In this document: in pieces, positions 56,154-64,000 of the stretch
How positions within the stretch are numbered: position 1 is the first letter of the stretch
Layout of the letters: the number at the start of each line of letters is the position of its first letter
Origin: Dyadobacter frigoris
GTDB taxonomy: Bacteria; Bacteroidota; Bacteroidia; Cytophagales; Spirosomataceae
Direction of reading: 5' to 3'
Length of the DNA stretch: 64,000 bases
NCBI RefSeq assembly: GCF_005280585.1
Contig: NZ_SZVO01000022.1
Coordinates: 58,342 to 122,341, forward strand
Translations under genes and position numbers: made by a program
The notes under the pieces: generated by a model
Database searches by the model: none
What the model saw: only the letters and a program-made list of their open reading frames with translations
What the model was told of the DNA's origin: nothing

Positions 56154-58607
56154 CTATTCACTTTTCAGGCTTTTCACAGGATCCATTAATGCTGCTTTTA
56201 TACTTTGAAAACTAACCGTTACCAATGCGATAGTCACGGCAAAAATCCCTGACAGAACAAAAATCCATCCGTTAATGTCGGTTTTATAAGCAAAGCCTTG
56301 CAGCCATTGATTCATAAACCACCAGGAAATTGGCAAAGCAAGTACGATTGCGTAAATCACCAGTTTCACAAAATCGCCCGTTAACATACCAACCACGCTG
56401 GCCACAGATGCTCCAAGCACTTTTCGAACTCCGATTTCCTTTGTTCTTTGTGCGGCAGTAAGTGTGATCAATCCAAAAAGACCCAGGCAGGAAATGAAAA
56501 TGGATATGGCTGCAAATGTTTTGAATGCGTCAAAGACCAGTTGTTCTACAAAATAATTTTTGGCCAGGGATTCATTCAGGAATGTAAATTGATACACATC
56601 ATCGGGAAAAGTCTGTTTCCAGGTTTGCGCCAGATGTGCGAGTGTCTGTGATAAATTTGAAAGACGGCCATTGGTTCCAAGCAATTGTATGTGAATTTGC
56701 TCGGGTGTATTAGGGTACATAAATACGCATGGCTGAATGGCCTGCTGCAAAGATGCATTATGAAAATCCTTCACAACGCCTATAATCGGTGCTTCGCCTT
56801 CATTAATAACCAGTTTTTCTCCAATGGCTTTTTCCGGTGTCAGATTCAGCATTTTCACCATAGTTTCATTGATTACAAATCCATTAAAACCAACGCTGTC
56901 GGGAACCATATTAGAAGTTGAAAGCCATTGTCCTGCAACCAGTTGCAGACCAAAAAGTTTTTGATAATTCTCATCTGTATTTTTCATTTCTGCCTGACGA
57001 GACATGGTAATCGGTTCTGATTTTAGGTGAAAATCGGTGCCATACCAGTTTTTGGTCAAGGGAGCTCCCGATGCAAAACTCACTTCCTTTATATCATGAT
57101 ATTGAAGCAATTCCTGCCGAAAAGCATCTAGTTCTCCAAACTTTTTATTTCGTGGAGCATTGATCGTTAAAACAGCATCCTTTGTAAATCCAAGTCCTTT
57201 TTTTTGAAAAAACGACATTTGATCAGAAGAAATCCAGGTGGCTACAAGCAGACAATACGTTATTCCAAATTGAAAAACAATAAGCCCCTGACGCAGTGAA
57301 ATTCCATTTGATTTGCGTTGAACGTTATTTTTAATAGCCATAGCCGGTTTAAATCCAGACAAAACAAAGGCAGGATAACTGCCGGCAAGCAGTGTAATTA
57401 CTCCAATAAGTCCTGCACCGAAAAGCCAGGTTTGGATAGTCGGTGTGAGGTTTAAATCAATAAAAGACAATTTCTGATCAACGATCCAAAGCAAAGCATA
57501 AAGCCCATTGACCGATAAAAAACCGGCAACAAGAGCTAACAAAAATGTTTCGCTCATAAATTGAAAAAACAACTGGCCTTCGCTACTACCAATGGCTTTA
57601 CGAACGCCAATTTCTTTTTGACGCTGCATAGCCTGAGCCGTACTCAGATTTATAAAATTAACAGAAGCGATCAATATCAAAAACACAGCCAGACTGCTCA
57701 ATCCCCACAAAACTTCCTTCCCGATCACATAGGTACCCGGCTCGCTGGCATACAAAGAGTTAGTATGAATGTAGGAAAGTGGTTGCAGAAAATAACTGAT
57801 CCGTCGATTATCCTCAGCGTTCAGATATTTACTTTTTAGTTTATCAACGGCCTTTTCAAATTTGGCGGGATCCATACCGGGAGCCAATTCAACATACGTA
57901 GTTCCCAGATAATTGCCCGACCAGTTGTTGGCCTGGTAGGTATTATTTACCTTGAAAAAGTCGTAGTTTATCAGGATATCAAAAGGCAGATTCGTATTCG
58001 CAGGCGGGTTCCGGATTATACCTGATACCGTAAGAATATCTGTATTATTTAATGTCAGAACTTTGCCAATCAGTTGATCATAATTATCCGAAACTACTCC
58101 AAAATAACGTTCTGCCATTTGCTCAGTTAACACAACCGAATTAGGCTGACTGAAAGCCGTAGTGGCGTTTCCTGACAACCAAAGTCCTTTTTCAAAAGCA
58201 TTTTTAAAATCAAAAAGACGCAAATAATTCTTGTCAGCGAACATGACACGCTTTTCTTCAAATCTGCGGATCTCACCTTTTTCATCTTTTGCACTGATAA
58301 TTCGCTTATCAGGTCCGGCGGTTTGGGTAACGCTGATATTCGGAAATTCACGGCGTAAAGCTTCGGCCAAGGGATAAGCCGTTGTTGGCCAGTGCTGAAT
58401 GCCATTGGCTTTTTGACTATGCTCCACGATCCGGTAGGTCCGGTCTGCGTTGGTGTGAAAATTATCGAAGCTCAATTCGTAATTCACAAATACATAAATA
58501 CCTAAACAGCAAGTAATTCCAAGTGCCAGCCCGAACACATTGATTAATGTATTGGTTTTATTTTTCCAAAGATTTCTTCGGGCAGTTTTAAGATAGTTTA
58601 ATATCAT
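56154..58607 (-). CDS. ABC permease 2 of 12 (subfamily delta)
   Basis: This 817-residue protein (the longest) starts MILNYLKTARRNLWKNKTNT. Its delta marker is VNFINLSTAQAMQRQKEIGV with GLSSLAVFLILIA before it. The second coupling segment is AQRTKEIGVRKVLGAS. The tail is DPVKSLKSE with TAG, which here runs into the second type of spacer repeat (AGCTAAT / GCCAAAAGC). Confidence 0.9.
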   Translation of the reverse strand: MILNYLKTARRNLWKNKTNTLINVFGLALGITCCLGIYVFVNYELSFDNFHTNADRTYRIVEHSQKANGIQHWPTTAYPLAEALRREFPNISVTQTAGPDKRIISAKDEKGEIRRFEEKRVMFADKNYLRLFDFKNAFEKGLWLSGNATTAFSQPNSVVLTEQMAERYFGVVSDNYDQLIGKVLTLNNTDILTVSGIIRNPPANTNLPFDILINYDFFKVNNTYQANNWSGNYLGTTYVELAPGMDPAKFEKAVDKLKSKYLNAEDNRRISYFLQPLSYIHTNSLYASEPGTYVIGKEVLWGLSSLAVFLILIASVNFINLSTAQAMQRQKEIGVRKAIGSSEGQLFFQFMSETFLLALVAGFLSVNGLYALLWIVDQKLSFIDLNLTPTIQTWLFGAGLIGVITLLAGSYPAFVLSGFKPAMAIKNNVQRKSNGISLRQGLIVFQFGITYCLLVATWISSDQMSFFQKKGLGFTKDAVLTINAPRNKKFGELDAFRQELLQYHDIKEVSFASGAPLTKNWYGTDFHLKSEPITMSRQAEMKNTDENYQKLFGLQLVAGQWLSTSNMVPDSVGFNGFVINETMVKMLNLTPEKAIGEKLVINEGEAPIIGVVKDFHNASLQQAIQPCVFMYPNTPEQIHIQLLGTNGRLSNLSQTLAHLAQTWKQTFPDDVYQFTFLNESLAKNYFVEQLVFDAFKTFAAISIFISCLGLFGLITLTAAQRTKEIGVRKVLGASVASVVGMLTGDFVKLVIYAIVLALPISWWFMNQWLQGFAYKTDINGWIFVLSGIFAVTIALVTVSFQSIKAALMDPVKSLKSE

Positions 58608-58691
58608 GAGCGATTATCTAACCGATTTTGTTCGATTTGAAATAAGGTTATTTGGGTTGGACTGGTACTTTGGTTTTGGTTGCTTTGGATT

Positions 58692-58716
58692 GGGCGGCCA
58701 CGAGGGCCGCCCCTAC
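58692..58716. repeat. GC-rich palindrome at the stop of permease 1
   Basis: GGGCGGCC-acgag-GGCCGCCC-ctac on the + strand is the most perfect copy (8-bp arms without mismatch), including the TAG stop. Confidence 0.8.
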
Positions 58717-61109
58717 TCGCTTTTTAAACTTTTTACCGGATTCATCAAGGCTGCTTTGATGGCTTGAAAACTTACCGTTAACAAAGTAATAATCAAAGCG
58801 CCAACACCTGAAACGGCAAATATCCACCACGACATTTCTGTCCGGTAATCATATTTATTCAACCAGCTTTCCATAAAATACCAGGCAATCGGAGCGGCAA
58901 TGATGCAGGACAAAACGACCAGCAATATAAATTCCCTGGAAAGCATACTCCACAAACTAGCTAATGAGGCACCGAGTACTTTTCGTATTCCAATTTCCTT
59001 TGTACGCTGTTCTGCTATGAAAGTCGCCATTCCAAATAAACCCAGACAACTAATGAAGATTGCCAGAATTGCAAAAAATGAGGTCAGTTTACCTATTCTT
59101 ACTTCTTCTCCGAATTTTTTTGCGTACTGCTCGTCCGTAAATTTATAGTCAAAAGGAGCGGCAGGATTAAATTTTTTGAAGACTTCCTCAATTTCCCTCA
59201 AAGCTTCTGTCGATCCTGATTCAGGATTTATTTTGATATTGAATACGTTTGCCCAACCATATTCCAGAAAGAAACACGTACGAAAAGAAGCCTTGTATGG
59301 CGATTCCATGATCATATCTTTGATCACACCAATAACCTGATACGGTTTTCCGTCCGCTTTAATAATTGAGCCAACCGGGTTTTTCAATCCCATAAATTTG
59401 GCAGCAGTTTCATTGATCACAACACCGGAAGAATCCGTCGAGAAAGACCTTGAAAAATCTCTTCCTTCTGTAAACTGCCAGCCAACTGTTTTTCCAAAAT
59501 CATGAGAAACGGCCATGGTAGCAAAATTCCCCTGCGTTGCAGGATCCTTGCCCTCCCATTCGTAACCATTATTGATCGCGGCAATGTATGTCGTGGGATT
59601 CGAGGACTGCGACATTTCTTTGACAACACCCGTTTTCAATAATTCACTTCTTATGGCTTCATAATGTCCGCGTATTTCAGGCGTGTTCATGGCAACCATC
59701 AGCAAATTATTTCTATCATATCCGACCGGCCGGTCTCTGGCAAATTCGATTTGACGGAACACGGTAATGGTGCCAATAATTAAAATAATAGAGATTGTAA
59801 ACTGAACCACAACCAAAACCTTTCGGGGGACAGCCGCGAAACTTCCCAGCTTAATTCTGGCAAAACCGCTTCCTTTCAAAACCTTAATTGGTTGGAATGA
59901 GGACAAATAAAGTGCTGGATAACTTCCTGCAATAAGTCCGGTAATGATGCTGAAACCAATACTTGAAATCCAGAACAATGGCTCTTTCCACGGAAATATC
60001 ATCTTTTTATCCGCCACTTCATTGAAAAATGGCAGGACAGAAAGCACCAAAACAACGGAGAAAATAAAAGCAAACGCCACTACAAGTAAAGATTCACTAA
60101 AGAACTGCGTAACAAGCTGACTTCTCAAAGAACCAATCGCCTTGCGAATCCCGACTTCCTTGGCTCTTTTTTCACTTCTGGCAGTACTCAAATTCATAAA
60201 ATTGATACAGGCTAAAAGCAAAACAAAAATGCCAATGATACCAAAAAGCCAAACAAATTCTATACTTCCACCAGAAACTTTGCCATTTTTAAACTCAGAA
60301 TATAAGTGCCATTTGCTTAGCGGGTGAAGAAAAATTTCCGGCTTGAATGCTGCATCTTCCGGCCTTACTTTATTAAGTTTTACATCCTTGATCTTGGCCG
60401 AAACTTTATCCATATCCGTATGATCAGCAATCTGGGCAAAGGTGATAAACATGTTGGCACGCCAGGGATTTGTCTTTTTCTCTGACCAGTTTTCGTTATT
60501 GATATAAAGCTCCCATGGCGCGATGAACGATAAATCTTTGAAATCAGAATTATATGGAATATCCTCGTATACCCCTGTAACTTTCAAATTCTGTTTGTTA
60601 TTTATTTTGATAACCTTATCAATTGGATCATTATCACCAAAAAGTGCTTTCGAAGTTTCCTCCGAAAGCATAATAGAGTTAATTTCTTTCAAACCAGCCC
60701 TTGTTCCTTTAATCATTTTCAGAGATAACATTTCTGTAATCCCGGGCTCTATATAACTTCCTTGTTTGGAAATTTTTTTATCCCCAAAAGCCAGAATCTC
60801 CGTAGAAGACCCGGAGGACATTACAACATATTTGAAATCGCTTCCATACTTGTTACGAATTTCTTCTCCCATTAAATAGGGTACCGAATTTTGCGTTCCG
60901 ACTTCGTTATTGAATGTCTGATTTTGCTTTATAATCGCAAGATGATTATAATTTTCAAAGGATTTATTGAAGGAAAGTTCGTCAAAAATCCATAGCCCGA
61001 TTAGCATGGCAACAGCAAGCCCGGTAGCGAGACCAGCAATATTTATAAATGAATAAACCTTATTTTTAACAAGATTCCTTCGGGCGATTTTAAAATAGTT
61101 GCTAATCAT
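58713..61109 (-). CDS. ABC permease 1 of 12, first gene of the array (subfamily alpha)
   Basis: This 798-residue protein starts at ATG 61109 (MISNYFKIARRNLVKNKVYS); a 28-codon extension to 61193 has no counterpart in the paralogues. It has alpha markers GLWIFDELSFN, EKRAKEVGIRKAIGSLRSQL, IEFARDRPVGYDRNN and SHDFGKTVGWQFTEGRDFSR. Its second coupling segment is EQRTKEIGIRKVLGAS. It differs from other alpha members by a short insert (GSGFARIKLG) after the first FtsX block and by a tail helix WYFMESWLNKYDYRTEMSWW. Tail NPVKSLKSE; its TAG lies in a palindrome. The array promoter should lie in the 179 bases upstream. Confidence 0.9.
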   Translation of the reverse strand: MISNYFKIARRNLVKNKVYSFINIAGLATGLAVAMLIGLWIFDELSFNKSFENYNHLAIIKQNQTFNNEVGTQNSVPYLMGEEIRNKYGSDFKYVVMSSGSSTEILAFGDKKISKQGSYIEPGITEMLSLKMIKGTRAGLKEINSIMLSEETSKALFGDNDPIDKVIKINNKQNLKVTGVYEDIPYNSDFKDLSFIAPWELYINNENWSEKKTNPWRANMFITFAQIADHTDMDKVSAKIKDVKLNKVRPEDAAFKPEIFLHPLSKWHLYSEFKNGKVSGGSIEFVWLFGIIGIFVLLLACINFMNLSTARSEKRAKEVGIRKAIGSLRSQLVTQFFSESLLVVAFAFIFSVVLVLSVLPFFNEVADKKMIFPWKEPLFWISSIGFSIITGLIAGSYPALYLSSFQPIKVLKGSGFARIKLGSFAAVPRKVLVVVQFTISIILIIGTITVFRQIEFARDRPVGYDRNNLLMVAMNTPEIRGHYEAIRSELLKTGVVKEMSQSSNPTTYIAAINNGYEWEGKDPATQGNFATMAVSHDFGKTVGWQFTEGRDFSRSFSTDSSGVVINETAAKFMGLKNPVGSIIKADGKPYQVIGVIKDMIMESPYKASFRTCFFLEYGWANVFNIKINPESGSTEALREIEEVFKKFNPAAPFDYKFTDEQYAKKFGEEVRIGKLTSFFAILAIFISCLGLFGMATFIAEQRTKEIGIRKVLGASLASLWSMLSREFILLVVLSCIIAAPIAWYFMESWLNKYDYRTEMSWWIFAVSGVGALIITLLTVSFQAIKAALMNPVKSLKSE

Positions 61110-61140
61110 ATTTACTGTATATGGATTTGTCCAGCTTTGC

Positions 61141-61159
61141 TGTTCAAATAGTTTGCCAA
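61141..61159 (-). promoter_or_regulatory. Weak sigma-54-like promoter candidate ahead of the array
   Basis: The minus strand reads TTGGCAAACTATTTGAACA, 31 bases before the first permease ATG. It has TGGCA and TTG at the spacing of a -24/-12 sigma-54 promoter, but A instead of the expected C after TTG. It is a single occurrence and no other array gene has a similar site. Confidence 0.25.
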
Positions 61160-61208
61160 TGATTTTTTCATAAATTAAATATTTAAATATCAATTACTTA
61201 ACAAAAAT

Positions 61209-61254
61209 AAAGCGAACGAGCAATGTCCGATAATGAACACTGTTCGTTCGCTTT
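61209..61254 (-). terminator. Inverted repeat between the ATPase remnant and the permease array
   Basis: AAAGCGAACGA and TCGTTCGCTTT form an 11-bp perfect stem. On the minus strand it is followed by ATTTTTGTT, so it can end transcription from the ATPase remnant before the array. The 24-base loop holds a partial dyad, TGTCCGATAATGAACA, which could be a regulator site for the array. Confidence 0.6.
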
Positions 61255-61288
61255 GGAACGGAGGTTTTGAAAGAAAGCTGTGAAAATT

Positions 61289-61900
61289 TTATTTAGGAAA
61301 AGTCCTTTCTCTTAGCTGTTCGATTATAATAGTAGCTAACTCGCTGAGGGCATACAGTGGTAGATTAACTAACCATTCTTCCCTTCTAAAATCGGACATC
61401 GAAGTTCTTATTGTTAAAGCCGGATTATATTTTTGATGAAATACTTTTAAATTTTCTTCCGCCTTAACTTCGACCGGAATAATCTTTCCTGAAAATTGAA
61501 TCAGGAAATCTATTTCGGCAGTTGCATTTTCTGCTGACCAGTAATAGGTAAATTTTTCTTTAAAAGTAATTAATTGCTGCATTACAAATTGCTCAGTTAA
61601 AGCACCCTTAAATTCTTCAAATAAAATATTACCATCCAAAAGCGTTTTTACATCAATATCTACAACAGCACCCAAAAGACCAATATCTACCAGGAATAAC
61701 TTAAAAGCCCCAAAGTCTTCATATGCTTTTAATGGTATTACTGGTTTTGATATGCGATTAACTTTGTGAATTAATCCTCAATCAATTAGCCATGACATAG
61801 CCAATTCGTACTCTCTCGTCCTGGCTCCCTCTTTAATTATTCCGTAGATAAATTTTTTATTTTCTTTGGCAAGTTGAGCTGGAATTGATTGCCACTTTAT
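61289..61900 (-). pseudogene. Remnant of a DUF4143/AAA-family ATPase gene: N-terminal half deleted, internal TGA
   Basis: The frame reads SIPAQLAKENKKFIYGIIKE, GARTREYELAMSWLID, then TGA (61778-61780), then GLIHKVNRISKPVIPLKAYE and FKLFLVDIGLLGAVVDID, and ends with the DUF4143 nuclease-like core YYWSAENATAEIDFLIQ and KIIPVEVKA. This is the winged-helix plus DUF4143 half of a protein normally about 400 residues long; the AAA P-loop half is missing. Homology starts within about 10 bases of the histidine-kinase stop, which marks a deletion junction. The TGA stands where relatives often have Cys or Ala (LID-x-GLI). Intact members are of uncertain function, often mobile or defence-associated. Confidence 0.75.
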
Positions 61901-61907
61901 CAATATT

Positions 61908-63635
61908 TTAATTTGTATTCAAATTGAAATAAAAAGTACTCCCCATTCCAATTTCTGAATCAAGTCCAATCTTTCCGCCCTGTGCTTCAATAAATTCTTT
62001 GCTGATTGCAAGCCCAAGACCCGTGCCCGTTTTCGCACTCCCTGGCACCTGGAAATAACGATCAAAAATCTTTTCCCTGTAGCGGCTTTCAATCCCTTTC
62101 CCCTGATCTTTAACCGAAAACAAAACACCATTTATTTCTTTCTTCACACCTATTTCGATTTTGCTTTCCTCCGACGAGTAACGGATTGCATTTGTTAGAA
62201 AGTTGATCAAAACCCAGGCCGTTTTTTCAGTATCTGCTTTTACTTCCGGCAGATTTTCTTCTACTTCATAAGTTAGCTTGATCTGCTTCTGTTCAGCCTG
62301 TACTTTTACAGCCTCCATGGCATATTTCAAAATTTTATATGGATCGCTCTGCTGTATATTTAATTGAATATTTCCGGTTTCAACCTGCGAAAGATTCAAC
62401 AATTCTCCTGTAATTTTGAGCAATCGGTTACTATCATCTTTTATACTTTCAATCAGCTGTTTTTGCTCGTCATTTACATCGCCGGTCTGTTTGTTCTCCA
62501 ACAACTGAATACTCATTTTTATCGATGAAATCGGAGTTTTTAATTCATGCGAAACCGTTGCAATAAAATTGGTTTTTGCAAAATCCAGCTCTTTAAAAGG
62601 TGTGATATTTTTGAGAACTATTACCTGACCAATAAAGATCTTTTCTTTTTCTCCAGTTGGCGTAATCGTAATATTTACAATTTCTTTCTCGAAATAACTT
62701 TCCTTATTATCAGCATAAATTTTGAGCGGCTTTTCCTTTTCTGTCTGCGGTTTTGGCATTACTAAACCTTGTACCAAAGAACGGATCAAATCATTATGAA
62801 GCGCAACTTCAATAGCTGGTTTACCAATGACATCTTCGGCCAAAAGTCCTGAAATTTTCAGCACTTCGTCGTTTGCAAACAATACTTTTTTATTTTCATC
62901 CAAACCTAAAACAGGCTCATGCATATTGTTGATCAAGGTCTCTATTCTCTTTTTTTCAAATAGTATTTTAGAAAGATTACTGTTGTCATACTCTTCCAGT
63001 TTTTCAGCCATGGTATTGAAAGAGCCAGCCAATTCTCCAAACTCATTTTTACTGCCAAAATTTACCCTTTGCGAATAATTTTTAGCAGCGATTTCCTTAA
63101 TACTTTCTGTTAATTCTTTGATCGGATTGGCTATATTACTTGGTAAATTGACCAGCAACGTAAAAGCAAAAAGGAAACAAAGCGTTCCGGTCATCACGAT
63201 CCATAAATTAGCAGAGCGCGCAGTTTCCTGGGCAATTTCACTTTTACGCTGAATCGCTTCCATGTTCAGGCGCATCAGTTCTGTGATATCTTTTCTGATC
63301 AGCTGATGAAGTAAAAGATTGGCCGGCGTTTGTTTTAATTGTATCAAATGGTCTGAAATTGCATCCGTTGCCTCCCGTTCACCAATTTCAGTAACATTTT
63401 TCCGTTGCTTATTAAGATTATCTTCAAAAGTGAAAAATGCTTTTGTGCTTTGCTGTGTCTGATCCAGCGACATCAACATATTACGTGAATATTCCAGGGT
63501 ATTGTAATTATCAGCCAGAATATTTTCTGTATCATTTTTCAATACATTGATATACCGGGCCGCCACCAATGAAAGGATAATGATCATCAGAAAAAGCAGC
63601 CCTACACCGAGGGTTAATTTTGTTTTTATTTTCAT
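61908..63635 (-). CDS. HAMP-PAS sensor histidine kinase following KdpD
   Basis: This 575-residue kinase has TM1 (about 10-26), a periplasmic helical sensor region (about 30-140), TM2 (144-165), HAMP (about 166-220), a PAS domain (about 235-345, VLGLDENKKVLFANDEVLKI), HisKA with the phospho-acceptor H363 (FIATVSHELKTP), and HATPase with N box (VLINFLTNAIRYSS), DQGKGIE and KTGTGLGLAISKEF. It starts one base inside the stop of the KdpD-type gene (TGATG), so they are translationally coupled. The HK half of classical KdpD is probably supplied by this separate protein. The cognate response regulator and kdp operon are not in the window. Immediately after its stop lies the ATPase remnant. Confidence 0.92.
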   Translation of the reverse strand: MKIKTKLTLGVGLLFLMIIILSLVAARYINVLKNDTENILADNYNTLEYSRNMLMSLDQTQQSTKAFFTFEDNLNKQRKNVTEIGEREATDAISDHLIQLKQTPANLLLHQLIRKDITELMRLNMEAIQRKSEIAQETARSANLWIVMTGTLCFLFAFTLLVNLPSNIANPIKELTESIKEIAAKNYSQRVNFGSKNEFGELAGSFNTMAEKLEEYDNSNLSKILFEKKRIETLINNMHEPVLGLDENKKVLFANDEVLKISGLLAEDVIGKPAIEVALHNDLIRSLVQGLVMPKPQTEKEKPLKIYADNKESYFEKEIVNITITPTGEKEKIFIGQVIVLKNITPFKELDFAKTNFIATVSHELKTPISSIKMSIQLLENKQTGDVNDEQKQLIESIKDDSNRLLKITGELLNLSQVETGNIQLNIQQSDPYKILKYAMEAVKVQAEQKQIKLTYEVEENLPEVKADTEKTAWVLINFLTNAIRYSSEESKIEIGVKKEINGVLFSVKDQGKGIESRYREKIFDRYFQVPGSAKTGTGLGLAISKEFIEAQGGKIGLDSEIGMGSTFYFNLNTN

Positions 63636-64000
63636 CAGGACAGAATAACAAGGTCAATTTCAGAGACAGACAACTTTTTCAACAGCTGGTTAAAGAGATT
63701 GGTAGCCAAAATTACTTTAAACAAACTCATATGCGGCTTTCCGATACAAATTGTTGTGATTTGTCTTTGCTCGGCAACTTCCATAATGGTTCTGGAAACA
63801 TGTGCGCTTTCGACCCGGATTATTTCGCCTCCCAATTCAGTGGCCAGTTTGAAATTATTGATCAGATGGCGTTGTTTGTCCAGCGCAATTTTATCCATAC
63901 TTTCCTTCGGCGTTTGCACATAAAGCAACACCCACGGACTGTTATAATAACTGGCAAGCCTCGCTGTTTTTCTAATGACATTTTTCGAAGTTTGTGCATT
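63635..64000 (-). CDS. KdpD-type sensor, C-terminal part (universal-stress domain), runs off the window
   Basis: The frame is open to the window edge and reads NVIRKTARLASYYNSPWVLLY, given here only in part, so the start lies beyond base 64000. About 121 residues are visible. VLLYVQTPKES, HLINNFKLATELGGEIIRVE, SRTIMEVAEQRQITTICIGK and a final SEIDLVILS match the USP-like domain of KdpD that follows the N-terminal KdpD ATP-binding domain. It ends with this domain, without the four membrane helices and kinase of the E. coli protein; the histidine kinase is encoded by the next gene. The pair probably senses K+ limitation or osmotic stress. Confidence 0.85.
   Translation of the reverse strand, partial: NAQTSKNVIRKTARLASYYNSPWVLLYVQTPKESMDKIALDKQRHLINNFKLATELGGEIIRVESAHVSRTIMEVAEQRQITTICIGKPHMSLFKVILATNLFNQLLKKLSVSEIDLVILS

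Noticed and set aside
38638..58716. CRISPR array
   Set aside because: The GC-rich palindromes recur, but at gene-length distances (about 2.4 kb or more) and not with short unique spacers.
31270..61109. Insertion of the permease array by a transposon or integron
   Set aside because: No transposase, integrase, terminal repeat or target duplication was seen at either border; the flanking decayed genes alone do not show a mechanism.
30814..61900. Selenocysteine or TGA recoding as an explanation for the in-frame TGAs at 30910 and 61778
   Set aside because: TGA ends several intact genes here (HlyD at 12721, MFS at 11127, KdpD at 63635). Both affected genes also lack their N-termini, and no selenocysteine insertion element or machinery is visible. 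Simple decay is more likely.

Overview
The window looks like chromosomal DNA of a Bacteroidota bacterium of the order Cytophagales, most likely close to Dyadobacter or Spirosoma. The reasons are a SusC/SusD nutrient-uptake pair, TAnnTTTG-type -7 promoter boxes, a Bacteroidota-type NDH-2, an HD-PycTM protein, a stand-alone KdpD sensor followed by a separate histidine kinase, and a large set of about 800-residue FtsX/MacB-type permeases. The genus is an inference from gene content. No rRNA, tRNA, CRISPR array, transposase or phage gene was recognised.

Left part (1-31.2 kb). A carbohydrate block opens the window on the + strand: the 3' end of a susC gene, susD, a membrane-anchored PQQ dehydrogenase of the glucose dehydrogenase type with a haem-c insert, and a Tat-exported mannonate-dehydratase-like enolase. 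It suggests uptake and periplasmic processing of a sugar or sugar acid. A 101-base near-perfect inverted repeat separates it from an SGNH-hydrolase/TPR protein. Next come an OsmC-pirin operon with a divergent AraC regulator, an orphan AbrB/MazE-like antitoxin, a three-gene tripartite efflux operon (TolC, HlyD, 14-TM MFS) with its own divergent AraC regulator, and a DUF983 protein. An SDR-tetR pair carries three matching operator palindromes; its tetR promoter lies inside the terminator hairpin of the SDR gene. A leftward group follows: a two-domain serine hydrolase, a small 4-TM protein, a metallophosphoesterase/BamA-barrel fusion, an SdiA-regulated-type propeller lipoprotein, an HD-PycTM membrane protein and a GAF protein. 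NDH-2 and a decayed GNAT gene end this part.

Right part (31.2-64 kb). Twelve consecutive ABC-permease genes, all on the minus strand, fill about 30 kb (31,270-61,109) with no ATPase gene in the window. They fall by eye into four subfamilies plus one singleton, interleaved along the array, with spacers of 51-203 bases. Six of the twelve end in a GC-rich palindrome that itself supplies the TAG stop codon. The array ends at a strong terminator next to the GNAT remnant. It begins downstream of a truncated DUF4143 ATPase remnant, a HAMP-PAS histidine kinase and a partial KdpD sensor that runs off the window. Both remnants carry an in-frame TGA at a place where relatives can have Cys.

The most interesting items are the permease array with its stop-codon palindromes and the GAF/HD-PycTM pair, which resembles part of a cyclic-nucleotide signalling or defence module without a recognised cyclase.
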